Assembly: GCA_003640385.1 (NCBI GenBank)
Contig: RCAB01000103.1
Coordinates: 102,076-166,075 of the forward strand
Source: Setaria digitata
Taxonomy: Eukaryota > Nematoda > Chromadorea > Rhabditida > Setariidae
Direction: 5' to 3'
DNA length: 64,000 bases
Position 1 is the first letter of the stretch. Each line of letters begins with the position of its first letter. Below are positions 26,801 through 48,995 of this stretch, piece by piece. Under the pieces are notes generated by a model, which was not told the origin of the DNA, searched no databases, and was given only the letters and a program-made list of their open reading frames with translations. The position numbers and the translations under genes were made by a program.

Positions 26801-29800
26801 GTGAAAAATTCAGACACTGTATCTGACGTGATCAATGTTAAGGCGACCATCTGCAATGTTGTCTTTATTATTACCCATAAGGATTATCTTGGACAAGATG
26901 AAGTTCGAAATAGGTTTGTAATTAATTCTTGATTCATTGGTTTTTTCTTTTTTTTTTTATTTTCTTTGTTTTGCATACGAAAAATTTTGCTTTACAGTGA
27001 ATGTATAAATTATCATTTGTTTCCAGGGGCACTGAAAACATCGCTGATATGATCAATTCATACAAGGACTTAGCAGAAGGATTTTTTAAAATAGCCTCTT
27101 CCCTTAATTTTGGAGTTCAGCTAAATGAATTAAGTCGAAGTACAAAACATTTGTATGGTGACGATCATTTAAAGTGAGTCCTTTTAAATTTTTCTAACAT
27201 AGTAGTTTTATTTTCATCCTGTCTTCATGCCTTTTTAGGTTCATTGGTGAAGGAGTAGCGTTTGATTACAACCAAATAAAAGGTCGAGAAATTTACTCAT
27301 TTCTGATGAATTTGGAAGCTCTTGACGCGGAATTATCAGAAGTCCTGTCATCAGCTTCTTCCAGCACGGTATTTTTAGACTCTTTTTTATTCAGAGATGT
27401 ATATATTTGCTGTATAAATACAGTAAAGTTTAAAAGAATTTTATTTTCAAGGAATCTGAAGAAATTATCAAATTGTTTTCGTTTTGCGATAATGAATCAA
27501 CAGCTGAAAAAAGTCGTCGACTGATGGTTGCCATAGAGAGTGGTAGAAATCCACAGGTCTGTATCATTAAGTGTTTTTCTTACATTAGGCTGAATTACGT
27601 ATTTAAAATGTTATTATGTCTAGAAATCCGAGGATTCTGACTGTCTTTTGTCATAGAATGATTTCAGCATTATGATGTGACTGTAAACCTAGCAACTTGT
27701 GAGAGTGAATTGGACATTTCAATAATTGATCGAATATCTTCGATTTTGGTTACGAAGCCGTTCCATACATATCCTTTCCTTTCACTGATTCATAATATTA
27801 ACGACATGTCGCGAGGCTTGAAGTAAATTTTGCTCGCTTATAACATGTGGTTGATTGTTTGAAAATTCTGCTTTCCTTTTTATGTTTTTAATTCCTTTGG
27901 TTTTCCAGAACAGATTTCCTCTTTACCGCTATGCAAGATGCAAATTGCACACCACTAACAATGGCATTTGTTATTGATTGCCCTGAATGGGACTTAAATT
28001 TGAGGTTTGGTCTTTTTCATTTAGCTGATGCAGTAGCATGGAAAAATTAGTAAAACTTTGGCTAGTTTTTTTTTTCATGAATTTTTTTCCGTTGAATTTG
28101 AATCTATTACCAGCAGTTGTGATTTTAACTTTTTAGAATACCGGTAGCAGATTTGAGGCATGCTGAACTCTCTCGAACTCGAGCGCCTTACTGGAAAAGA
28201 CATTTACACAAGGAATCAGTGCGGCTGACATTAATAGATGCCAGAGTGGAGGTGCCAGCATTTGATATGTCAAGTATAAGGCAATATGGAACAGTTATTA
28301 TTTCGGCTTCTGCAGTAAATGGTATTTTTATACTTTTCATGAGGGGATTTCCGACTCCTCAGGTGATGAAGGGCAGGTTATGGATTATTGACATTTCCTG
28401 TTCAAACAACAGATTTTATCAAATCATTTCTACATTCATAAATTTTTTATAATAGGATAGAAATTATTACTGGGACTGTGCTACCACGTAACTTTCTTCG
28501 ACCTGTTAACATTCATTAATGCATATTTATTAAATGTAAATGTTTGGGTTATTTTTTGTCTTATTTTAACAGATTTCAGGGTCTTTTAATTTGGATGGAA
28601 AAATTGGCGCAACTTGTATCGACTCTCTTTTTCTGTATGCTGGTTGTTCAGAAGCGTGTGGTGGAGGTTGTGTGAGGTATATTAAAAGTTCTGTTTTTTT
28701 TTTTCTTTTTTTTAGTGAAAATAGTCTCTATTGCAACGTACTTTTCACTATTATAATTTTCTTTATTATTATTTGCTAGAATTGTAAGGGCTTATATTTC
28801 ATCGTCAACAAAATTTTAGCTTGAAGCTTAGCTATGATAAGAGGAACAGTAGCCTGGAATCCACTTCTACACGCTGCAATGATGCAGGTTATTCTTGCGC
28901 TTCGCAGTACGATATCGAAGGCGAAACAGATATGAAGGTGGAAGGACCTTTTTCAAAATGTGTTATACGTAATGAGAATCGAATGGTTAGTAGTTACCTA
29001 CTCTCATGACTTTTTTTTTTCCTCTTAAGAACGACTAAATATTGATTTCATCAATTTTAGATAATTGTTGTTGGAAGCACAAAAGAAATGTTAGAATTTG
29101 GTGAAAATTGTCTAGTAGGTGCAGGAATAAGTTGTGAATTAACTGTTCCCGTGCTGCGTGTTCATCTACCTAGTCGCCATTATTACGAGGTTATTTATAA
29201 TAGGTTAGTCTTTCAGTTTTCATTGACATCCAAGTTGGTTAACAGGACATAATTCTAAGAGCTTCAAAATTTAAAGAAATTTTAAAGAATTAAGCTCGTT
29301 TTGTTCTCTGAAAGAGTGCTAGGACGGTCGCTTTTGAGTTTAACATTTCTGGAATAGAAGTGGTGGTGTTAGTCGTACTTTTTTCTAAAATCACTGTTAT
29401 CACTATCGGCCTCAACCGACGTTTTGTTGGTAGTTCTGCCATATATTGGATTTTCCCTTCTGTAATTGCCACGTAGCAGCTTTCTGTTACATTTTATTAT
29501 ATAAAGATTGGTGAACGATTTATTGATGTGGCAACCGTCGTCTCCAATCTTTAACAGTCCTGATCGACAGAGAGATGTGGAGGTGTCGGGTGACGAAGTC
29601 TTCCAACTATGTAAATCCTCAAAAAGAAAAAGTAAATTTTTTAAATGTTATTCTATGATTGAAGTTTATGCTTTCGTTGGTCCCCACAGCTTGAGTTTTC
29701 ATGTTTGATGCAAAAAATATTTTGAAATTATAGGTTCTGCACAAAGTGAGTCTAATGTTTCGTGCTCCCATGGTTCGACACCAACAGTAAATGCATTGAG

Positions 29801-32800
29801 CAATGAAAAATCTCATGATTTTTGCCTATTGGCAAATATAAATGATGGTCGAGTGCTTATAGAAACGGAATTTGAAGTCTGTTTTTAATAGCCTTACAGA
29901 AATTCCGCTTATATTGTATTTCGGGTCCTGAGCTGCCCTATTTTCCTCTTTATTTTTCAGGACGGAGTATTGAAGAAACTAGGTCAAGTTGGTGCAGTTC
30001 TACTTAAAACTCAAATAATGGCGGTTAATGGTTTTCACGGCAATAGAGAGTTATCTTATTTTTATTCAACATCCAAACTTGCAAGTTTTTTCCATAAAAG
30101 TAAGTTTAAAAATAATTTATTGTTCATTTGAAGACCTGGAGTAAAGTAGTTTTCAATGGTTTTTAAGATAGAAATTCTAGAAATTTTCAAGTCAAGATAA
30201 AATTTTTCAATGTGTAACGAGGATAATATCTTCAGATCTTATTGGGGATGTAGTTCCTTATGAGCGGTGTGTTTTGAAAAAAGATTTCGCCGAACATTTC
30301 AAACAGGGAATCCAAGCAGAGCCAATAGTAGATGAAGAAATTTGTCTTCTCGAGGAAGAAGATAATTTTGCCATTGCAGTTCGAACTGATTTTCATTTTT
30401 CTGAAAACTTCAAGGTTTTATTATTTATTGTCCTAATCAATACCATATCACTGGATATTGCTGCAGCCACCTGTAGATTTTTCTGTCTTCGAACACATAC
30501 GATTTTGACAATCATTGTTTTCTTTTTTGGAACCAAAGAGTATTATACAACCCTCCCTATCTGCTTTCTAGTCTTTTTTTCTTTATTTCCCTACGCATAA
30601 CTCTTCTCAGTTTTATTTCCCCGGAAAGTAACCCAAAACTTTCTCTAGAATATGCTAGTTGGAATTGGTATTCGGAATACGATGCTACATTTACGACCGT
30701 GTAGAAATTCCGAGCAGTTTTGGATTAATCAGATGATCAGCTTCTTCGATGTTGAGGATTATGGTATTCCCGGCTATGAAGTTCCACAAATAACGACAGA
30801 ACTACATATGCATCTTTCTTCATCTTTGCTGGCTTATGAACATTATTTTGAGAATCCCTCGCCTTCCCTATCATTACGGTTATTTCTTATTTAATATTAT
30901 GTTTTTTATGCCAAGTTCTTGACTTGGATTCCACAATTAGAAATTTACTGTACTTTCCTTTCATGGAGCCATGAATTTTCAGAGTGGTGCTTGGTTCTTG
31001 TGATGTTAGTAGTCGAATTATGCAGGATTTGGAAATATATAAATTTGAATGCATATTTGAGCAGTTGAAACTCTTCGCGTCTTGCACTCCGGATGCTCAA
31101 ATCATTGCATATCAAAATGAACCCAGAAAGTTCGCAAAACTAGGGTCTAAATTTATACACATGCTTTCTGTTAGTATGTTGCAACTTGAGGTGTGTTTTA
31201 TATTAAATCAGTTTAACATCTATCATCGTTATAGAAACTTCATGTGGTTTTCGTCTAGTTTTATGTGTAGCATTACTGTTCTGAATGACTGAACAGTACT
31301 AATTCCTCTTGTTTATTCTAACAAAATCTTTAGCACCTGTAGAAATTTGTTCATATAGTTTTATGATTTATGCCTATACATTTTCAGGTAATGGCAACAA
31401 AAAGTTTTGGTACTGCTGATCGTAAATCGAAAAAACGTTCCCCAGTTTTGGAAGTTAGATGCAAAAATGATTTGTTAAAGGTGACACAACCTTCTAAGTT
31501 CACTAAATCCTATGTAATTTTTTTGCGTTTTATTTTATGATTGACTTTTGCATTCCGGATTCTGCCATTAGTGATCAAATTATAAAAATTTGCAGTTGTG
31601 GGCTTGTTCAGATTCCTTGTGCTTAGTCGTTAATGCAATGGCTGAACTGCTTGATTCGCAGACATCTGAAATTGCTGCTCCCAAAGCTGATTTGCAAGCA
31701 TCAGTTGAGAAATCAACTTTATTAAATTCAGAAAGACAAACGACTACTGAACAAATGGCCAACATAGAAGTAAGTTTTGTTAAGGCCTCTGCAAGATGCT
31801 ATAGGACCACATCTAGTTGGAAATTCTTTCCCTCTCTGTGAATCTGCCTGCAACATGGACTGTTTTGGCTGCATACTGAAATATTAAAGGTGCAAAAGAA
31901 TACGCTTTACAGACGCAACTTTGGTGTTGACTATTTCTTATAATTTAAAAATTCATTTTGTTCCGTTTTTATGGAAATTCAGTGAACAGAGACTTCTTTT
32001 AATATAAGCGTAAGTACATGCTGTCCCATTTTGTGTTGTCGTCTCTTCACTGTTGTGTTGCATTATATCCTATCATTTGTTAAGGTTACAGTTCTAAAAG
32101 TAGCATAATGTGCTATAGTATTTAATAATTTTTGCCTGTTACCTTAGCTCTTTATTCCTGGAAGTCCTGACTCTTTCGATGTGATGTGGTTCATATTACC
32201 AAAATGAGATCGCATGTTAGGCTTGGATACTTACATCCCTAGTCTCAAGTGTTTTTACTGCCTATATTTTTACTATCTTGAATTCGACAGATTGTTTCAT
32301 TTTTTCATAAATATCGCTGAGCAATGTGATATATGTCCATCCTTTGCTTAGAAAATCGCTATGCTTTTGCGAAGCGGATGATCTCAATCTAACATCTGCA
32401 CCACTAATTTAGTGAAAGATTTCTTTTGTTCAATGATACAGTGTCGGTAGCATCCCTCATTTTTTATTCATGATGGATTGGATCTCAGTGTTTCGCCCTT
32501 CTCTTTTTTTTTTAACTTATTGCTTCCGTCTTAGCGATGAAAATGTTGGTGCTTTTTTTTTTTTTTTTTTTGAACGCTTCTGTATTACGTGATTAATAAC
32601 TCAGTCACTGAGATACACTTAACTGAACAGAGTGTTCCATCTGAAGCGACTAATTTGGGAGAATACTTCCTCAGTCGCATTACTTAAACAACGTAAATAC
32701 GTCTTGACACAACCAGAAAACTCTGTAGTAAAGCCATCCTAATCCTCGCTTCGTTCATTGCAGTGATTAAATTAGGTTCTGCAAAGATTGTTTTTAGGGC

Positions 32801-35800
32801 TATGCTGACCATTCTTTGCATGAATTCCAGGCCGGGGAGATTGGATAATTTTGTTAGGTTCTAACTGGGAGCATGAAAAACGAGGATGTTTTCCTAACAG
32901 ATTAATGAAGGGGAGTAATTGGGCAGGAAATAAGATACGAGAAGGGTGCGGTACTTATCTCCAACATTATTCATCTGGATTTCAAGTTTGAAGACTTGAT
33001 TTCGAGAGTTCGAAATTATAAGACCAGGAGATACGGTGCTGTTTTCCATGCTTTTTTAATTTTTTCCTTTCATCTCTTAGGTATTTAATTATTATGGCTA
33101 TTCTCAGCCTTCCATTTTGGAAATTTAGAAAATGGTTCGGTCGGCAGTGTCACAATCCGGACATGAAATTTATGACTTTCCTGCAGATTCGCCTCAGACT
33201 GTGCTAGACGATTCCAGCATGCCTTCAAATGCAGTGAAAGGTAAATTTTGCGTAGTACTAGTACTTCAAAATTTAATTTGAAAGCAAGTTTAGTGGATAT
33301 TGTCCTTTGATCAAATTTGATTTATCAGGTAGATCAAGTTAAATTTCTTCCTTAACTCGAAAATGTTTTTACTACAGACTTCATTGATATGACAGAAAAA
33401 AGACCAAGAGATGCTCACGGCACGCTTGGAATAGATGAAGGTTTTTGCTTACTCGATGAGATCCCGGGTAGTGGAATCACGGTATAATTTTCTGTTGCTT
33501 TCAGCTTTTTGAGAAGTACCAATTGCATCTGCTTTATATTTTAGGAGTTTGACTAATAATTCTCTATTCTGTAAGTATGGATTTCAGGCTGATAATGGTA
33601 AACCATGGGCTCGATTTCTATTCACTGATGATGAACCACCTATTACATACGATGATTACTTGACAAAATTCAGTGATACATCTAATAGATCAGTTCTTTT
33701 CACCATGAGCAAGGATCATATACCACTTATCAAATACTCTATTGACGATGTTTCATTGGAACTTCATTTATATGGTGGTGCTGATTTCAGTAAGTTTTTA
33801 CTGGCCCATTTCAAATCAACGAAAATTTTATCATTTAACTTTTTATAAACTGTTCACAACTGTTCTCATTTGCAGATCGTCTTAAGCTCTTTTTCTGTTT
33901 ACTTTCTGAATTTTTTGGTTCTTTTTTCAGTCATTTCAGGCACTTCGAAACCACCTTCCAAACCTTACTCTATATCGAATGCAGGAAAATTGCGTCGCGA
34001 CAACTCACCTATTGGTGGTCATTACAGAGATTATTCTGCTCATGTGGAATTGCGTTTTTCTAAGGCGAGTCTTCCTAATCCTATTTCGCAATATTACATG
34101 AGTTTTTAATCTTAATTGGAAGAAAAAAAAATCCTCATTTTTTGACTCTCAGCTGCTGAAATTCATTTTATTCTTATGTCCTCTATAAATGAATTCATTG
34201 ATCTTGCTCTTATAATATATTAGGTCAAATTCTTGTTCGAATTATATGATAAAGATGCACCCTCATTATCTACAAGACTATTCAGTATCGGCTCAATCGA
34301 AATATTGGATAAAATGATGTCTTCCAAAATTAATAAGCTGCTTTATTCGGTAAGCTTTAAGGATATAGAAAGGTTAAGAATAACAGCTTAACGGAGTATT
34401 GGGGTGACGATAACTACTTTTTATCAGTTTGCATAGAAATGGATTCAGGTCTTTATTTACAGCATGTTTGGGATCAGTCATTTCCACGCCATTCACAGTC
34501 GCCCATGTTTTCAATTCGTTTATTTGAAACGCCTCAGCATGAGGGTAAAATGAAGGTTTCGTTATTGCCCTTACGTATCAATGCTGACCAAGATACTCTG
34601 GAATTCCTCGAAGATTATGTAAATGATCTTTCGGGTGGCGTTGCTGTCTTACAAACGGGTGTTGTCTTTTTTTTTATTTTATTTTTCCACTGTTTCATAA
34701 TTCGTGTATACTGCTGAAAATCATTATTCAAGGTACTTTTTTTTTAATTTAGAGAAGATCACAATGTCCAAAATACCAGAAAAACCGTGGTTAGAAGTGC
34801 GTCTAAACAGAAACACTAACAGTACGCAGTATGCGAAAGGTGTCTGTTTAAACGAAGCAGAAAGCTGTATGGAGGTGACTGTGCAAAATGACTCGTTTTC
34901 AAATGAGTTTACTGGACGCCAGCCCGAGTTCTGCAACAGTGAGAAGCAGCGGAACTCATTAATGACATATGATCTGTTGAACTTGCACATCCGTTAGTAT
35001 CTTAATATTAATTGCGTTGAACTGTTATTGTCGTTATTGGTTAAATAGAAAATTGATTCAATACAACTATTGAATTAAATGAATTTTAAGATGTTTCAGG
35101 TGATGATTTCCATCTGGATGATGCTAATAATGATATATTGGTCAGTGAGCGACCAGACTCGGCAAATAATTTATTTGATGAAAGCGGTAATTTCAATTGT
35201 TTTTATTAAGTGATTTATTCAGAGATCGATGCTTCATTAATTGTTCCATATACTTTGCTATCATTTTTAGGACCTTTGACTGATGATATTATGGATGTAA
35301 TGGGTCATTCGCCTATTCTCTCATCTCGAAATGATATTCATTGCTCCAAAATGGAAAGGACTGATAGCAACGTTCATGTTGTTTTGCCTAATAAATGTGA
35401 AGAAGCAAACACTCAAAAATTAAAATGTGATTTGGATAAACAAGAAAAGAAGAATGACGAAACAATTGTTCCTGTTTTTTTTTTTTTTTATTTAGGGAAA
35501 TGACGATTCTTTTATTGGCGTTTTTTTTTTTCGAACTTGTAATTGCTGTTCTTACGTAGTCGTCCGATTTCTCAAGATATTTCATGCAGATAATTATCTA
35601 GTTCTGCATTGACGACTTCAGCCCACTCATAGCGATGAGATTGATTAAAGAGGACAGTCACATTTTTTTCTGAAATCAATTATTTTTTCAGATCGCTAAT
35701 CAACATAATAAAAGCGGTATGGAAATAAATTCCTGGAAAGGAGACTCAGTTGTTAAAGGGAAGATATATTTCAAGTAAATGATGATTATTTTGCTTGAAA

Positions 35801-37294
35801 TTTTAGTTGACGGTTTAATAGTTCACATAATATTTTATTGATACCAAATGTGCTGTTTTATTATTACAGGGAATTTACGTTTTCGCCTTCGGCAACGATT
35901 CGTTTGGATTTAAATGGTAAGCGTATGCGGCCAGATCAGGGTTGGATCTTGGGACTCTTGGTAGGATTAAGCGATTTTAAATGCACTGAAATACGTTTAA
36001 AAGAACTCAGCTGTACTCGGGGACTATTAGGATATGACCGATGCATTAGAGTAAGTCATCTTGTGCTTTTAATTAAAGTGTAAATATCTCATTTCTTCTA
36101 AGTTATTATTTTCAAGTCAATCATTTGTTTAACTGGTCTTTGTGTACGACATGTATTGTTAAAAAAAATTTCAGTTTGCCCTTAACGCCTGGTTGAACGA
36201 TATTAACAACAAGCAATTAGTACAATTTATTACGTCGTATGGGCCTATCAAGTCACTGGTGGAAATTGGTGAGTGGTGAGCCAAATTTGGTATATTGCTA
36301 AACAGCTCTTTTCCCTATTTAATATTAGGAAACTTCTCAAACTGAGAAGTAGAATATTTTGGAGCAGAAAAATTATTGTATGAAAACAAATAAATAATTT
36401 TATGCTCTAAAATATTTTATTTTTAATCACAATTGTATCTTGTTCCGTAACGCTCCATGTCTCCAACTTTTTTTTCAAGTGTAATAAACCTACAAGTTTC
36501 TAGATATTTCACTAGATCTCATTAACAGTAGTTTCAGGTTTCGGAATTCGTGATCTCTTTTTAATGCCAGTAAACGAATACTGTAGAGAAGAAGGTCATA
36601 TTGTGAAAGGATTACAGAAAGGTGCCGAGAGTTTCGGGATATCCACCGCAACGGCTGCAGTAGACATGCTACAAAGAATGGTTGGAGTTGTGCAGGTAGT
36701 TTTTCTTTCTCTTTTCACCTTTAATGAAAATATTGTTATTTAAAGTGAATTCAGAGACTTGGCAGTTTTGCAGAGTGTAGCAGAATTAGCATTTGATATT
36801 GTTTCACCTGAATATCCTATATATCGACACCGAAGGAATATGATAGATTATACAGCACTTCGATCACCAAACGATATCAGAGAAGGCTTTAATATGGCTT
36901 TGGAAGCTATAGGACGGGTAAGGATTTCACGATTTATAAAGTAATATTTTTGATTAGTTTCCGTTTCTGGCTTCATGAAAACTTGCAGGAAATCAGTGAT
37001 ACGGCGTTAGATTTCCAGTTAGCTGCATTAGAGGATCAGGCAAGTGGCTACTCAACCGTACGTGGTTTCCTTCGTCAAGCTCCAACTACAGTATTACGGC
37101 CTATAATTGCCGTAAGCAAAGCTACGGTCAATATTCTTGGTGGAGTGAGAAATCAAATGAAACCAGACAGTCACAGGTACGATGAACATTGTTTCAGCTG
37201 TTTTAAGGAAAAGGTTTGTTACCTATGATTTTTAGAAACTGCTGAGACTTTTTTTTTTTTTTTTTACAGAGAAGAAATGGAAAAATGGAAGTGA
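23863..37294 (+). CDS. atg-2: ATG2, autophagy lipid-transfer protein
   Basis: Bridge-like lipid-transfer protein that feeds phospholipid from ER to the growing autophagosome and also acts at lipid droplets. More than 40 exons, roughly 2,100-2,200 aa. The chorein-like N-terminus (23863-24036) has [19 protein letters not shown] and [11 protein letters not shown]; the next exon (24283-24466) continues with [19 protein letters not shown]. Later landmarks are [14 protein letters not shown] (24840-25075), the exon at 26512 ([12 protein letters not shown]), IPVADLRH and [13 protein letters not shown] (28137-28321), [11 protein letters not shown] (33430-33462), and the C-terminal ATG2 domain from 35870 ([72 protein letters not shown]), ending EEMEKWK before TGA at 37292. 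The largest intron is about 31771-33127. Individual middle exon borders are approximate; identity as ATG2 rather than VPS13 rests on both termini. The start at 23863 lies just after a strong acceptor. Confidence 0.92.
36343..36417. repeat. Imperfect inverted repeat in an atg-2 intron
   Basis: Arms beginning AATATTTTGGAGCA and ending TGCTCTAAAATATT pair over about 24 nt, with a mismatch or two and one indel, around a loop of about 15 nt. It lies in the intron between the GPIKSLVEI and GFGIRDLF exons. An 8-bp hairpin (ACTTCTCA / TGAGAAGT) sits just before it. Confidence 0.7.
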
Positions 37295-39883
37295 TATGAA
37301 TGATTTGATCGACTCACTACTACTACTCTCATCACTCAACCGCTTTTTATTGACTCAACTCTGTAAATAGTCGCTTCGTGACACTCTATTCTGTATATAT
37401 TTGTTATCGAAGCTTTCCCATCGTTTTTAAAACGAATGACTAGTTCTAGGTAAACTGAAATTTGCCTCCTTAATAAGCTATACTCCTCAAGATTTTTACC
37501 TTTGTATCCGCTACCCGGTACATCGTGACGAAGTTCATATAAGACACAATACTTGGATGCTGCTGTCGTTAATCAGAATCTGTCAGTCACGTATCGAGTT
37601 GTAAATAATGGCACATCCTTGAACGTGCACCATGTTTTTTGTTTTTACAAATTTTGATTGCTGAATATGTCACAATTATTGTCAGATGGAAGCAGCAACT
37701 AGCAGTTAGCCATTCTGACGCAAGTGCTTGTCTAGCGACAAGAATTCGTAGAATAAGTGAAATGTTCTTAATGTGCTTATTATTGTCTTCCAGGAAAAGA
37801 TTTATTATTCTGATTATTAATAACTAAGGAATTTCAGTAAAAAAAAAAAAAGAAAAATTTTAGCGTTCACACTTGAATTGCTTTGTACAATACTGAAATG
37901 GCTTGAAAAAATCACAAAGCCAAAAAACTGATGGGGACCGACGTTTGCATTATATTAGGACGACAAAAATACACAGTATGGACTAGTCTATAATTAAGGG
38001 AAGACTATTCTGCGACCGGCAAGTGTTAAGGTACATAAATAGCCAGGTGGGTGGGCTTGGTTACCCACTTATTACATAATATAATGAATGTGATCTGGAG
38101 CGAATATTACATACAGATTGCTGCGTGACAGCTTGTAGTGGTTATCACTCATTAGTGAAAAAGCCCCTAAGTTTTAGATCTTGGGTGGTAAACTTTTAAT
38201 GTCCTCTGTATGTAAGAGGAGGAACGAGGCACCCACAAAGGTAATAATTTTAAATCAGCACGGTAGTCAGCATCAAAAAATAATCAGTGATTAAAAGAAA
38301 GTAGTCATTCATCTGATTTTGTAACTGCAGTACGGCAAAAGGGAGATGGGAGTATTCAGGCAGATCGTCAAATAACTGCGAGTAGTGCACTTTGGAATCC
38401 TAACGATCGGGACAGTTTTGAGAAACTGAGGCTCATCATTTTTTTTTTTTTTAGTTAAAGGTACAAAACGACAGGACAAATATGAAAATCACATAGAAAT
38501 ATAAGTATTGAAAATGTAAATTAAGAAGATTGCGTCAGGTATGTCACCTACCCAAAAGTCTGGATTAGTATTTTACTAGGAAAATATCTCTTTTTCAGCT
38601 AAGTTTCCCAAATATATCTCACTCAAGCCCTAATTCAGGATTGGAGTGAAAGGGAAAAATATGGTAAAGGAATGAGAAAAGAAAGACGGGAAGGAAAACG
38701 AGATGGGAGGAAAACTATTAACTAGTACCACTCTTTTCTACACAATAATTTCACCAAATGAGTATAAAAAAGTAGACAACACATATACTCAAGGAGGTCA
38801 AACTTTAAATATGACCAGAACAAACCTCAAAATTCTACAGCGGAAGAAAACACCGTCACTGATCGTAATCGAAATCCAACAAATTTCTTAAAAATGGTTT
38901 TTTTCTAGAACAAAAATTTTTTCCAGCGACCTTTAAAATTTAGTAGTAAGAAATATAATGGTTAGTAGTAAAAATATGGTTCAAAAAAGCGAGAAAAAAG
39001 TAGAAAAGATCTGCAAACGAGAATCAATGGAATAGTATAAACTTTCAATTTTTAAGAATCACAATGGTAGGTATAAAAATAAGTAGCAGAAGCAAATGTC
39101 TCATAAAAGGATTAATTTTAAAAATGGAGGTCTTATGGAATGAAGCTATATATCAATGAACCAGTTTACAATTCATAACTAAAGGAATTCAGAAACCAGT
39201 TGTTTATAATGCCCTCATCTATTTTTGAATGGCATCTTATTACAATTATAATATATATCATTTGATAAAGCAGTATTCCTCTAAGACTATGATAAACTTT
39301 CTTTCTTTAATTTTCCATATAAATTTATATGACAATAAACAAATCCGTTACAGTAAAGTCGAAGACGAAAATGTCTAAAGTAGTAGCATAAGAATGTGGA
39401 GATGGCAGTACACTTAGCTGTCAAAATAGCATCTTATCTAGAAAAAGAGAATTTAATTTTCTTTTAAAAAATTTTTAGTCTATCCTAAATCCTGTTCTCT
39501 TTCTATTTATCATCTGTTAACGACAACCAGATATGTGGAATATTAAGAGCATTAGAACTGAAACATTGGTCCAAATCATTCCTCCAACAAATCAGGTTGA
39601 AGAGAAACAGCTAGCTCAGAAAACATGTAATGAATTTTAAGGAGTAAATGCACCCGTTAGTCAAAAAATCTTGTTAAAAAAATGAAAAAAAAAAAATTCC
39701 GTTCTAAGCTCACTATTAGGCATTCGAAGCTCGCGTGTATGGTAAGACCTAAATTAGTTTACGATGAATTTGAAACGTCGAACAAATCAATATACACACC
39801 AGACTGAGATGACTACCCAGATTTCTATGCCGATATTAAAAGACCTCTTTTTATAGCTAATCAATAACAATCGAAATGTAAAA
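37295..39883. other. Intergenic between convergent atg-2 and syd-2
   Basis: This holds the 3' UTRs of two converging genes. No additional exon, RNA gene or repeat family is recognised; there are several poly-A/T tracts and only short chance ORFs. Confidence 0.5.
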
Positions 39884-48969
<9,086 letters not shown>

Positions 48970-48995
48970 TCTGCCTTTTCCTTATTTATTTATAC

